Source: an uncultured Flavobacteriales bacterium (GTDB taxonomy: Bacteria; Bacteroidota; Bacteroidia; Flavobacteriales; Crocinitomicaceae). From it: a stretch of DNA of 64,000 nucleotides. Positions 33,715-41,077 of this stretch are shown here, one piece after another; the first letter of the stretch is position 1; each line of letters begins with the position of its first letter. The notes under the pieces were generated by a model. It was given only the letters and a program-made list of their open reading frames with translations. It made no database searches and was not told the DNA's origin. Location of the stretch: assembly GCA_946482515.1 (NCBI GenBank), contig CAMLRS010000001.1, positions 1 through 64,000 of the forward strand, given 5' to 3'. The translations under genes were made by a program, and so were the position numbers.

Positions 33715-35046
33715 ATGTGGAAGATTGCTAAACAAATGGAGATAAATCCTCCCCCTGTGTCCCCCTCCAAAGGGGGAGCTATTACGCTTCTCTTATTGCT
33801 GTTAGGACTAAATGGATTGGCACAGCAAAAGCAAAAAATCCTGCTGGAAAATGCAACTGTCCATGTTGGCAACGGCCAGGTGTATGAAAAAGGACTGGTG
33901 GGCATCGACAAAGGAACCATTATCCTGGTGCGCAATTCGCTGGCGTATTCCTACAACCGCGACGACTGGGATACGATCATCAACCTCGCCGGTCAGCATT
34001 TGTACCCGGGATTCATGGCGGCCAATTCCACACTTGGATTAACAGAAATCGATGCGGTGCGCGCCACCAACGATTTCAACGAAGTCGGCGCGTTCAATCC
34101 GCATGTGCGTTCGCTGATCGCCTACAATTGCGAATCAGCTGTATTGGAAACGGTGCGAACCAATGGCGTTTTGCTCACCCAAAGTACGCCACGCGGCGGT
34201 GTGATTTCCGGCAGCTCGTCGGTAATGGAAACATCCTGCTGGAACTGGGAAGACGGTGTTTTAAGCGCCGATGACGGCATCCACCTCAACTGGCCGGCAA
34301 GCCTTCAGGGTGGTGGCTGGTGGGCCGAGCCATCTCCGAAACAGCGCAATGAGCACTACGCCGATCAGAGGCGTACGATCACTTCCTTTTTCGATGCAGC
34401 GCTGGCTTATGCAAATGGCAAAAACGATGTCAAAGATCCGCGTTTCGAAGCGCTGATCCCGTGCATCAAAGGCAAGCGTCGCCTCTACATTCACGCCGAT
34501 GAATTGCAGGAGCTGATGGACATTCTCGATTTCGTCAAAGCTTATGAAATCGCTTTCCCGGTGATCGTTGGCGGCTACGACAGCTACATGATGACCGAGC
34601 GTTTGAAAGAAGCGAATGTGCCGGTTATGCTCCCGCGTCTGCATTCCCTACCCTTGTTCGAAGGCGATGCCGTTGATCTTGTTTACCGTTTGCCTGCCTT
34701 GCTGCAAGCCGGGGGCGTGAAATTCTGCCTGCAAAACCAGGGCGATATGGAAGCGATGAATGCCCGCAATATTCCCTTCCTGGCCGGAACGGCCCGCGCT
34801 TACGGATTAACGGAAGAAGAAGCCATTCGCGCAGTAAGCCTCAGTGCCTGCGAGATCGTAGGTATCGACAAGCAATACGGCTCCATTGAAGAAGGCAAAA
34901 AAGCGACCTTGTTCGTTTCCTCCGGCGATGCGCTCGACATGCGAACGAATAAAGTAACGCTCATTCTCCTGAATGGCGAGTTTGTTCCAATCGATAACTT
35001 CCAGACAGAATTGTACGAGAAGTACAAGGAGAAATACGGGAAATAG
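33715..35046 (+). CDS. Amidohydrolase-like protein lacking metal ligands, with repeat-encoded N-terminus
   Basis: From ATG 33715 the product has 443 residues. It is paralogous to the modules of the preceding gene (YPGFMAANSTLG, YGSIEEGKKATLFV) but lacks the HxH that binds the metals, so catalysis by the normal mechanism is unlikely. Its signal peptide reads MWKIAKQMEIN, then PPPVSPSKGG, then AITLLLLLLGLNGLAQ. The middle part is translated from a CTCCCCC-type repeat (33747-33779) nearly identical to the one at 35174-35208. Either the n-region of the signal peptide was lengthened by the repeat, or a different start is used. Alternatives are ATG 33736 and TTG 33697. Confidence 0.75.
   Translation: MWKIAKQMEINPPPVSPSKGGAITLLLLLLGLNGLAQQKQKILLENATVHVGNGQVYEKGLVGIDKGTIILVRNSLAYSYNRDDWDTIINLAGQHLYPGFMAANSTLGLTEIDAVRATNDFNEVGAFNPHVRSLIAYNCESAVLETVRTNGVLLTQSTPRGGVISGSSSVMETSCWNWEDGVLSADDGIHLNWPASLQGGGWWAEPSPKQRNEHYADQRRTITSFFDAALAYANGKNDVKDPRFEALIPCIKGKRRLYIHADELQELMDILDFVKAYEIAFPVIVGGYDSYMMTERLKEANVPVMLPRLHSLPLFEGDAVDLVYRLPALLQAGGVKFCLQNQGDMEAMNARNIPFLAGTARAYGLTEEEAIRAVSLSACEIVGIDKQYGSIEEGKKATLFVSSGDALDMRTNKVTLILLNGEFVPIDNFQTELYEKYKEKYGK
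33747..33779 (+). repeat. CTCCCCC repeat inside a coding sequence
   Basis: The block CCTCCCCCTGTGTCCCCCTC plus CAAAGGGGGAGC is the same element as in several intergenic regions, here read in frame as NPPPVSPSKGGA within the signal-peptide region of the amidohydrolase-like protein. Confidence 0.85.
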
Positions 35047-35052
35047 AAACTG

Positions 35053-35084
35053 TTCCCCCTTTGGAGGGGGATGAAGGGGGAGGA
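35053..35084. repeat. CTCCCCC repeat
   Basis: TTCCCCCTTTGGAGGGGGAT followed by GAAGGGGGAGGA lies just after the stop of the amidohydrolase-like gene, inverted relative to the copy at 35174. Confidence 0.8.
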
Positions 35085-35173
35085 CGATACAGGAGAATGA
35101 TCTTAATAATGTCAGACCTATCGTCGATCAGTGGTTCATTTAAAAGATAAGCACAAAAAGATCGATTGATTTA

Positions 35174-35208
35174 ATCCTCCCCCTTGGTCCCCCTCCAAAG
35201 GGGGAGAG
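35174..35208. repeat. CTCCCCC repeat
   Basis: This copy is nearly identical to the one translated at 33747-33779. With the copy at 35053-35084 it forms an inverted pair around about 90 nt. The 227-nt gap to the next gene holds nothing else visible except a promoter at 35249. Confidence 0.8.
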
Positions 35209-35248
35209 AAATATTTCCACCCGGCATAGACAGTTTCAACGAAAGTGC

Positions 35249-35256
35249 TACATTTG
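35249..35256 (+). promoter_or_regulatory. -7 promoter element of the His-rich mini-protein gene
   Basis: TACATTTG matches TAnnTTTG and lies 17 nt before the ATG at 35274, giving a leader of about 12 nt. This also rules out the longer upstream reading frame. Confidence 0.65.
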
Positions 35257-35273
35257 AAAAAAAAATAAAAGCG

Positions 35274-35429
35274 ATGTCAAGCGATCATCATGAACACCAC
35301 GCTCACGACGAGCACCATGGTCACCACAAGAGCAACGATACTTTCTTCGAAGAGTCAACCGTAGCGATCGGTTTTGTTTATACCGTTCTTGCGCTGGGCG
35401 TCATTGTGACGATTTATTTCTTCGGTTAA
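35274..35429 (+). CDS. Histidine-rich single-pass membrane mini-protein
   Basis: This 51-residue product has a His/Asp/Glu-rich N-terminus (MSSDHHEHHAHDEHHGHHKS, eight or more His) and one transmembrane helix (about 30-49) ending in YFFG. It has its own promoter and terminator (35441-35470), so it is a real small gene. The His cluster could bind metal ions. In Bacteroidetes similar small proteins sit next to cytochrome oxidases or metal transporters, but none is here. Function is unknown. Confidence 0.75.
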   Translation: MSSDHHEHHAHDEHHGHHKSNDTFFEESTVAIGFVYTVLALGVIVTIYFFG

Positions 35430-35440
35430 GAAACTTTAAG

Positions 35441-35470
35441 AACAGGAGGAAGGCATTTCCTCCTTTTTTA
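35441..35470 (+). terminator. Intrinsic terminator
   Basis: AGGAGGAA (35444-35451) pairs with TTCCTCCT (35457-35464) and five more T follow. It ends the His-rich mini-gene. Confidence 0.8.
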
Positions 35471-35523
35471 TTGCAATTCCCGCAGCGATTCAGTAGATTC
35501 GATTCAGAATCCTTCTTAGCAGT

Positions 35524-37056
35524 ATGCCGTTCAACTCGATTTTTGCGTGGGTCATGAAAAAGCGTCTTCATCAGATAGACCTTTTCCGTAAATATCCCCT
35601 CGAAGTACAGCAGGAACTCTTTGAACGCATGATCGCCCACGCCGACTCAACGGAATGGGGAACCACGCACCGCTTCGCTTCCATCAAAACATACGACGAT
35701 TTCCGCCAGCAGGTTCCTTTGCAGGATTACGAAAGCGTAAAACCCTGGATCGACCGGCTCATGGAGGGCGAGCAAAACCTGCTCTGGCCGCAGGAAACCA
35801 AATGGTTCGCCAAATCTTCCGGCACAACATCCGATCGCAGCAAATTCATTCCCGTTACACGCGAGTCGCTTGAAGAATGCCACTACAAAGGCGGGAAAGA
35901 TCTCCTGGCACTGTATTACGAAAACTATCCGAACCGCAAGCTTTACAACGGGAAGCACCTCATTGTCGGTGGCAGCGCACAGGTATTGCCGCTTTCGCAC
36001 GATTCCTATCAAGGCGACCTTTCAGCTATCATTCTGAAAAACCTGCCGTGGTGGGCCGAGATCCGTCGCACGCCTTCCCGCGAGATCGCCCTGATGAGCG
36101 ACTGGGAAACCAAAATCGAAAAAATGGCGCTGAGCACGATGCACGAAGACGTGTACATCATTGCCGGTGTTCCAAGCTGGACCATGGTCCTGGCGAATAA
36201 AATCCTGGAGCTTACGGGTAAGCAGCACCTGCGTGAAGTATGGCCGAACCTCGAGCTGTTCATGCACGGCGGCGTGAGCTTCGAGCCATACCGCGAATCG
36301 TTCCGCAAGCTCATTCCGTTCGACGACATGCATTACGTGGAAACGTACAACGCTTCCGAAGGCTTTTTCGGGATCCAGGACGATCCATCGCTGAACGAAA
36401 TGCTGCTGATGCTCGATTACGGCATTTACTATGAATTCATCCCGATGGATGCCTACGAAGGAACGGAATCGAAAACGGTTTTGAACCTGTCGCAGGTGGA
36501 AACGGATGTCAATTACGCCCTGGTGATTTCCACCAACGGCGGTTTGTGGCGCTATATCGTGGGCGATACGATCCGTTTTTCATCGCTCCGACCGTTCCGC
36601 TTCCGGATTACCGGCCGCACGCGTTCGTTTATCAATGCCTTTGGCGAAGAAGTCATCGTAGACAACACCGACAAAGCCATTGCCGAAGCGTGCTCGAAAA
36701 CAAAAGCCAGCATCCGCGAATACACTGTTGGCCCTATCTATATGGACGGCCTGGAACGTGGTCGCCACGAATGGATCATCGAATTCACCCAAGAACCCGA
36801 AGATGCGAAGCGTTTCGGGATTGTGCTCGATGAAACCCTGCGCTCCGTGAATTCCGATTACGACGCCAAACGCACCAACGACATGGCGCTGCAGTTCCCG
36901 AAAATCCATACGGTTGGCGAAGGCACCTTCGATGCGTGGCTGCGCGATCGTGGCAAGCTCGGCGGACAGCACAAAGTTCCGCGACTTTCCAATAACCGCG
37001 TCATTGTGGAACAACTCTTGCAACGCATTGCCGGTAATCCGCAACAGCATGTCTGA
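35524..37056 (+). CDS. GH3-family acyl-adenylating enzyme
   Basis: This 510-residue protein is a member of the GH3 family, named after plant auxin-amido synthetases and common in Bacteroidetes. Motifs are the phosphate loop AKSSGTTSDRSKFIPVT (about 97-113), IVGGSAQVLPLS, FMHGGVSFEPYRESF, YNASEGFFGIQDD, GLWRYIVGDTIRF and ITGRTRSFINAFGEE. GH3 enzymes adenylate a carboxylic acid and conjugate it to an amine. The bacterial substrate is unknown. The last 8 nt overlap the next gene. It is not near the LuxE-like gene, so the window carries two unrelated adenylate-forming orphans. Confidence 0.92.
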   Translation: MPFNSIFAWVMKKRLHQIDLFRKYPLEVQQELFERMIAHADSTEWGTTHRFASIKTYDDFRQQVPLQDYESVKPWIDRLMEGEQNLLWPQETKWFAKSSGTTSDRSKFIPVTRESLEECHYKGGKDLLALYYENYPNRKLYNGKHLIVGGSAQVLPLSHDSYQGDLSAIILKNLPWWAEIRRTPSREIALMSDWETKIEKMALSTMHEDVYIIAGVPSWTMVLANKILELTGKQHLREVWPNLELFMHGGVSFEPYRESFRKLIPFDDMHYVETYNASEGFFGIQDDPSLNEMLLMLDYGIYYEFIPMDAYEGTESKTVLNLSQVETDVNYALVISTNGGLWRYIVGDTIRFSSLRPFRFRITGRTRSFINAFGEEVIVDNTDKAIAEACSKTKASIREYTVGPIYMDGLERGRHEWIIEFTQEPEDAKRFGIVLDETLRSVNSDYDAKRTNDMALQFPKIHTVGEGTFDAWLRDRGKLGGQHKVPRLSNNRVIVEQLLQRIAGNPQQHV

Positions 37057-37861
37057 ACGACTCTTGTTTTTCTTCCTCTTCCTGGCCGGAACGGCTTGTT
37101 CCCAACCGATATGGGAAGAACGCTGGCATGTGGCTATCAATGACGAAAGCACCTGGGATGCCGATCGTGCGGGCAATGTGTACGTTTTCAATGGCGAAGC
37201 GATCAGCAAGCTCGACACCAGCGGGAAACAATTGCTGACCCAAAGCGCCAAATCGTTTGGAACGATCAAAACCATCGATGCATCCAACTGGATGAAAATC
37301 GCTGTTTTTTCGGAAGAACAGCAGCAGGTGTGTTACCTCGACAATGCGCTGGGCATTCAACCCGACTGCATCGAGCTGGCCGAAACGGGCGTGATGCTGG
37401 CGCAGCATGTGGCCACTTCCACACAAACCGATCGCATCTGGGTTTACGATCAGCTCAACAGCGAATTGCAGCTTATTACTTTACGATCCAACCAGCGCCA
37501 GATCATTCAGAACCTGCGCTCGCTCATCGATCTCGGAATCATTACCCAATTGTTCGAGTACGAAAACGTGCTGTATGTCATCGATGAAGCCGGGCAGATC
37601 GCTTCGTTTGACAACTACGGAACCTTCATCAATGGCTTCGATCTCCAGGCCGATTACGTACAACCTTTTGCCAAAGGCTGGCTGTTTTCGAAAGCCTCCG
37701 TTATTACGGCAACCGATGCGGAAGAAGAAAAAGTAAGTGGTTTCTTTGAGCTGCCTTCGGGTGAAGCCATCGTGCGTTTCTTTTTTACGGGTAAATGGCT
37801 GTATGTGAGTACGACGACCAACCTGTATTGCTTCGCTCTGGCAGAAGCTCCGAAACAGTAA
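37049..37861 (+). CDS. Secreted protein of unknown function, possibly beta-propeller-like
   Basis: From ATG 37049 the product has 270 residues with a signal peptide ending near TACSQP, so it may be a lipoprotein (Cys17 in a weak lipobox GTAC). The mature part has repeated strand blocks such as DADRAGNVYVFNGEAISKLD, YVIDEAGQIASFDNYG and WLYVSTTTNLYCFAL, which resemble blades of a beta-propeller. I do not assign a family. It is coupled to the GH3 gene by an 8-nt overlap, so they may act together. Confidence 0.65.
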   Translation: MSERLLFFFLFLAGTACSQPIWEERWHVAINDESTWDADRAGNVYVFNGEAISKLDTSGKQLLTQSAKSFGTIKTIDASNWMKIAVFSEEQQQVCYLDNALGIQPDCIELAETGVMLAQHVATSTQTDRIWVYDQLNSELQLITLRSNQRQIIQNLRSLIDLGIITQLFEYENVLYVIDEAGQIASFDNYGTFINGFDLQADYVQPFAKGWLFSKASVITATDAEEEKVSGFFELPSGEAIVRFFFTGKWLYVSTTTNLYCFALAEAPKQ

Positions 37862-38009
37862 ATGGCCACAGGCCACGATCTCCGGACATTTGTTGCCACC
37901 ATTCAGACAGTTTCACTGACCATCTGCACATTGGCGTCTTAATTTTTCCACATTCGGTATCCGTCTGCGGGTATTTTGTAATTTAGGCAGTCGCAAAAAA
38001 GACCTCTTT

Positions 38010-38624
38010 ATGCATATCGCGGTAGCAGGAAATATAGGATCAGGAAAGACCACATTGACGAAAATGCTGGCTAAACATTACGGTTGGGAAACACATTTCG
38101 AAGATGTGGAAATGAATCCTTACCTGAATGATTTTTACGAAGACATGCAGCGCTGGTCGTTCAACCTCCAGATCTATTACCTCAACAGCCGCTTTACGCA
38201 GATCCAGGAGATCAAAAAGGCCGAGCACGCCGTGATCCAGGACCGCACGATTTACGAGGATGCGTTCATTTTTGCGCCAAACCTGCACTCCATGGGTTTG
38301 ATGACTACCCGCGATTTTGAGAACTATTTCTCGCTCTTCAACCTCATGGATTCCTTCGTTTCGGCTCCCGATCTGCTGATCTACCTGCGCGCCAGCGTTC
38401 CGACACTGGTGAACCAGATCCAGCAGCGTGGACGTGAATACGAAGAAAGCATCCGTCTCGATTACCTCAAGCGCCTCAACGAGCGCTACGAAGCATGGAT
38501 TTCTACCTACGATAACGGAAAGCTCCTGATTGTAGACGTAGATAACAACCGCTTCCCGGAAAATCAGGAAGATTTAGGAAAGATCATCAACGCGATCAAC
38601 GCGGAGATCAACGGACTGTTTTAA
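38010..38624 (+). CDS. Deoxynucleoside kinase
   Basis: This 204-residue enzyme phosphorylates a deoxynucleoside (deoxyadenosine or deoxyguanosine most likely) in the salvage pathway. Motifs are the P-loop GNIGSGKT (about 7-14), the substrate-binding WSFNLQIYYLNSRF, QDRTIYED with the catalytic DR and the LID region QRGREYEESI. Length fits the dNK family of Bacteroidetes and Mollicutes. It is a single gene, with a promoter-like TAATTTAG at 37979-37986. Base-specificity cannot be read from the sequence. Confidence 0.93.
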   Translation: MHIAVAGNIGSGKTTLTKMLAKHYGWETHFEDVEMNPYLNDFYEDMQRWSFNLQIYYLNSRFTQIQEIKKAEHAVIQDRTIYEDAFIFAPNLHSMGLMTTRDFENYFSLFNLMDSFVSAPDLLIYLRASVPTLVNQIQQRGREYEESIRLDYLKRLNERYEAWISTYDNGKLLIVDVDNNRFPENQEDLGKIINAINAEINGLF

Positions 38625-38629
38625 GGGAT

Positions 38630-38692
38630 TTTTGATGTTGGATGCTTGATGTTTGATTGGATATCATCAAAAATTAAGCATCAACCAACCGT
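38630..38692. repeat. GATGCTTGATG-type inverted repeat
   Basis: TTTTTGATGTTGGATGCTTG and its complement TCAAAAATTAAGCATCAACC form a hairpin between convergent genes. The same words recur at 45884-45968 and 48560-48614. Confidence 0.6.
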
Positions 38693-38694
38693 AA

Positions 38695-39279
38695 TTATCC
38701 TTCGATATAGAGATCGTCCTCGTCTGCTTGTTGCTCAAAGCCTTTGACCAGTAACGCCAGATCGCCGATAATGGTGTCTTTCTTTTCGTCACGGCCTTCC
38801 GTTCCGCCGAAGTATTCTTTCAAGAGCAATTGCGACTCGAGAATAGCCGATTCCGGGATCGTGCTTTCGAATTGTTCGATCAGCGTAATGGCCTCAAATG
38901 CATCAAGGAAATCGCCTTCGATGGCAAACAGGATGAAGTCGGCCAGGAAGGCGCTAAAATCCAGCTTGCTGTTCCAGAACGCCGAAACAAGCTTGCGGCG
39001 CAGGATTGCGTCGGGTACTGTGCGAAACGCTTCCATCAATGGACCGACTGTTTCGGTGTCTTTCAATCCTTCAAACAATTCCATCAGCAGGGCTTCGTTG
39101 GCAGAGCTTAAGCCTTCCTGCCACACGCCGATCAATGGCTCTATCACACTGGCGTCGCCGTGCGCGTGAAACGATTTGATCGCAGAAGCGACCTTGACTT
39201 CGTCCTTGCTGCGAAGATCGGTGAGTAACTGAGCGATTTTCAGCTTGTGCTGCTTGCTGTTGGCGTTTTCTACGGACAC
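38695..39279 (-). CDS. HEAT-like repeat protein
   Basis: The start chosen is GTG 39279 because a perfect TAnnTTTG promoter lies at 39297-39304 with its predicted transcription start near 39290. The two upstream in-frame ATGs lie upstream of or inside the promoter and would not be on the mRNA. The 194-residue product (VSVENANSKQHKLKIAQ...) is almost wholly helical with repeats of about 30-38 residues (VIEPLIGVW, ETVGPLMEAF, LDFSAFLADFI), an alpha-solenoid that probably mediates protein-protein contacts. It has an acidic C-terminus (ADEDDLYIE). Partner unknown. Confidence 0.75.
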   Translation of the reverse strand: MSVENANSKQHKLKIAQLLTDLRSKDEVKVASAIKSFHAHGDASVIEPLIGVWQEGLSSANEALLMELFEGLKDTETVGPLMEAFRTVPDAILRRKLVSAFWNSKLDFSAFLADFILFAIEGDFLDAFEAITLIEQFESTIPESAILESQLLLKEYFGGTEGRDEKKDTIIGDLALLVKGFEQQADEDDLYIEG

Positions 39280-39296
39280 GTTTGTTGAATTTCGTG

Positions 39297-39304
39297 CAAA
39301 GGTA
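39297..39304 (-). promoter_or_regulatory. -7 promoter element of the HEAT-like gene
   Basis: The minus strand reads TACCTTTG, a perfect match. It fixes the GTG at 39279 as the likely start, with a leader of about 11 nt. Confidence 0.7.
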
Positions 39305-39324
39305 GTTGATTTTCGAGGCCTTGT

Positions 39325-39545
39325 CATCACAAAGGAGCAAAGAATTTGTGACATCTCGTTCTGTTTCCTCCCTTGAGAAGATGAAGCAAAGCTTCTGAAG
39401 ACGCAGCAGCGACAAACGTTAGTGCGAAAGCTGCAAGGAGGACCGAGGAGGGTGGCCTATCGCGATTGGGTTGCCACCCCTCTCGGTCTTCCGCCGTGGC
39501 GGAGAGAAGGTGGACACTATCTATAAAGCCTTTGCTCCTTGTGGT
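39325..39545. repeat. CACAAAGGAGCAAAG repeat, inverted pair, copy 3
   Basis: The left arm at 39325-39342 is matched by CTTTGCTCCTTGTGGT at 39530-39545. Within lies a TTCCGCCGTGGCGGA hairpin (39490-39504). The 319-nt region between the HEAT-like and OmpA genes has no gene. Confidence 0.7.
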
Positions 39546-39582
39546 AAAAAAAAAAGAGCGCCCCATCCGGAGCGCTCTTTTG
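39546..39582. terminator. Intrinsic terminator of the OmpA porin gene
   Basis: AAAAGAGCGC (39552-39561) pairs with GCGCTCTTTT (39572-39581). On the minus strand it is followed by the T-run given by the preceding A-stretch. Confidence 0.85.
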
Positions 39583-39598
39583 CTTACACTATACACGA

Positions 39599-40900
39599 TT
39601 AACGTATGTCGAACTGTACGCGGCGGTTTTCAGCGCGCGCTTCGACAGTCGTTGAATTGACTTTTGGTTGGGATTCACCTTTTGCCGTTGTGGTGATGCG
39701 ATCGCCGGAAATACCTCGTGCGATGAGGTAATTACGTACAGCATCTGCGCGGCGTTGTGACAGGGCCATATTGTATTCTTCAGAAGCACGGTCGTCAGCA
39801 TGTCCGGTAACGTTCAGTTTGTACGAAGGATTGTTTTTCATAAACGTGGCAACTCCTCCGAGCATTTCCTTGAACGAAGGACTCAGATCAGCTTCATCCG
39901 TTTCGAATTTCACTTCGCTTTGTTCGATCATCGCGATTGCTGATGCATTTGCAGCGCTGCTGCTGCCGCTACCAGTACCCGGCAAATCTTCGACTTCTGT
40001 AGCTCCGGTTCCCAGCTGACGCTCAGGACAGCCTTTATTTGCTGCTGTTCCTTTCTCAAACGGACAGTTGTCCACATCGTCCGGAATGTTATCGCTGTCA
40101 CTGTCTTTCACCAGCGTACGTCCTTTCGTATCCACCATTGTTCCGGCAGGTGTTCCAGGTTCGAGGTCGAGGTAATTTACCACACCGTCGCCATCGTCAT
40201 CGCGCTGCTGTTCTTCCAGTCGTTTTACGCGATCGCGCAGCAACATCACCTCATCCGTCGCATTCGGCAGAATGGCCCAGTCGGCATGACGTGCGTGAGG
40301 GCCGAAGTTGTATTGCAAACCGAGCGACATATTGATCAGGTAACCATCTACACCGCGGTTTGGATTGGTCTCGCGCTGATCGTAGGTGAAATCCTGATAG
40401 ACATGCACCATAGTGGTGGCATCTACATACAAATTCCAGCGCTCAGACAGGCGCACCTGCGGCGTAATTCCGACAATACCATGCATGATGTGATCGGCAT
40501 CCATCAGATCACCGTTGAGTACGGAATACCCACCACCTACGTGAAACAACAAACCGATACGTCTGGTCCATGTCTGAAAATCCATCATATTACCGAGATT
40601 GGCAACGCCTTCGAGCGAAACGCGGTAATAATCAGAAGTGAAATCAGGTGTTCCGGACCGTTCGCGGAAGTTATCATAGCCACCGGACAGGCGCATACCG
40701 AATTTGGTGTTGAACGAATACCGGAAGCCAAGACCAACGTGAAACAGGTTCAATGTAGCAGCATCGTATTGAGCTGCCATAGGTTCAATCGGGTTGTTGA
40801 GCCCAAATTCCGCATTCATCGCGAAGCGGTTGTATGTTGTATCCTGCCCGAAGGCACTCAGGAATAACAACAGTGCTACCAGGGTAGTTCCATATTTCAT
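39599..40900 (-). CDS. OmpA-family outer-membrane porin with calcium-binding repeats
   Basis: The 433-residue protein has a signal peptide (about 1-18), an N-terminal beta-barrel (about 20-205), a linker with thrombospondin-type-3 calcium-binding repeats (DDDGDGVVNYLD and DSDSDNIPDDVDNCP), and a C-terminal peptidoglycan-binding OmpA domain (about 315-433) with TGHADDRASEEYN, LSQRRADAVRNYLIARG and ENRRVQFDIR. It tethers the outer membrane to the cell wall. This is the standard major-OmpA layout of Bacteroidetes. A -7-like TAATTTAG (40926-40933) precedes the gene and a strong terminator follows it. Confidence 0.95.
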   Translation of the reverse strand: MKYGTTLVALLLFLSAFGQDTTYNRFAMNAEFGLNNPIEPMAAQYDAATLNLFHVGLGFRYSFNTKFGMRLSGGYDNFRERSGTPDFTSDYYRVSLEGVANLGNMMDFQTWTRRIGLLFHVGGGYSVLNGDLMDADHIMHGIVGITPQVRLSERWNLYVDATTMVHVYQDFTYDQRETNPNRGVDGYLINMSLGLQYNFGPHARHADWAILPNATDEVMLLRDRVKRLEEQQRDDDGDGVVNYLDLEPGTPAGTMVDTKGRTLVKDSDSDNIPDDVDNCPFEKGTAANKGCPERQLGTGATEVEDLPGTGSGSSSAANASAIAMIEQSEVKFETDEADLSPSFKEMLGGVATFMKNNPSYKLNVTGHADDRASEEYNMALSQRRADAVRNYLIARGISGDRITTTAKGESQPKVNSTTVEARAENRRVQFDIR

Positions 40901-41026
40901 AAAGCTTCATTTTTAAGGATTTGACCTAAATTATGGAAACGCACCACGGCCAAACGTCAAAAAACGCTAAAACACTAGTAAACAGGTTGGTTTTTTAGAA
41001 TCTATTGGGAAATAGACCGGCTAGGA

Positions 41027-41058
41027 ACAAAAAAAGCCACCCTTTCGGATGGCTTTTG
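41027..41058 (-). terminator. Terminator of the parvulin PPIase gene
   Basis: AAAAGCCA (41032-41039) pairs with TGGCTTTT (41050-41057). An A-run precedes it on the plus strand, giving the T-run on the minus strand. Confidence 0.8.
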
Positions 41059-41077
41059 ATATTTGTTCAGGAAGGAC

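Noticed and set aside
33621..35208. Regularly recurring CTCCCCC elements considered as a CRISPR array.
   Set aside because: Copies are irregularly spaced, inverted relative to each other and separated by genes; no cas genes are present.
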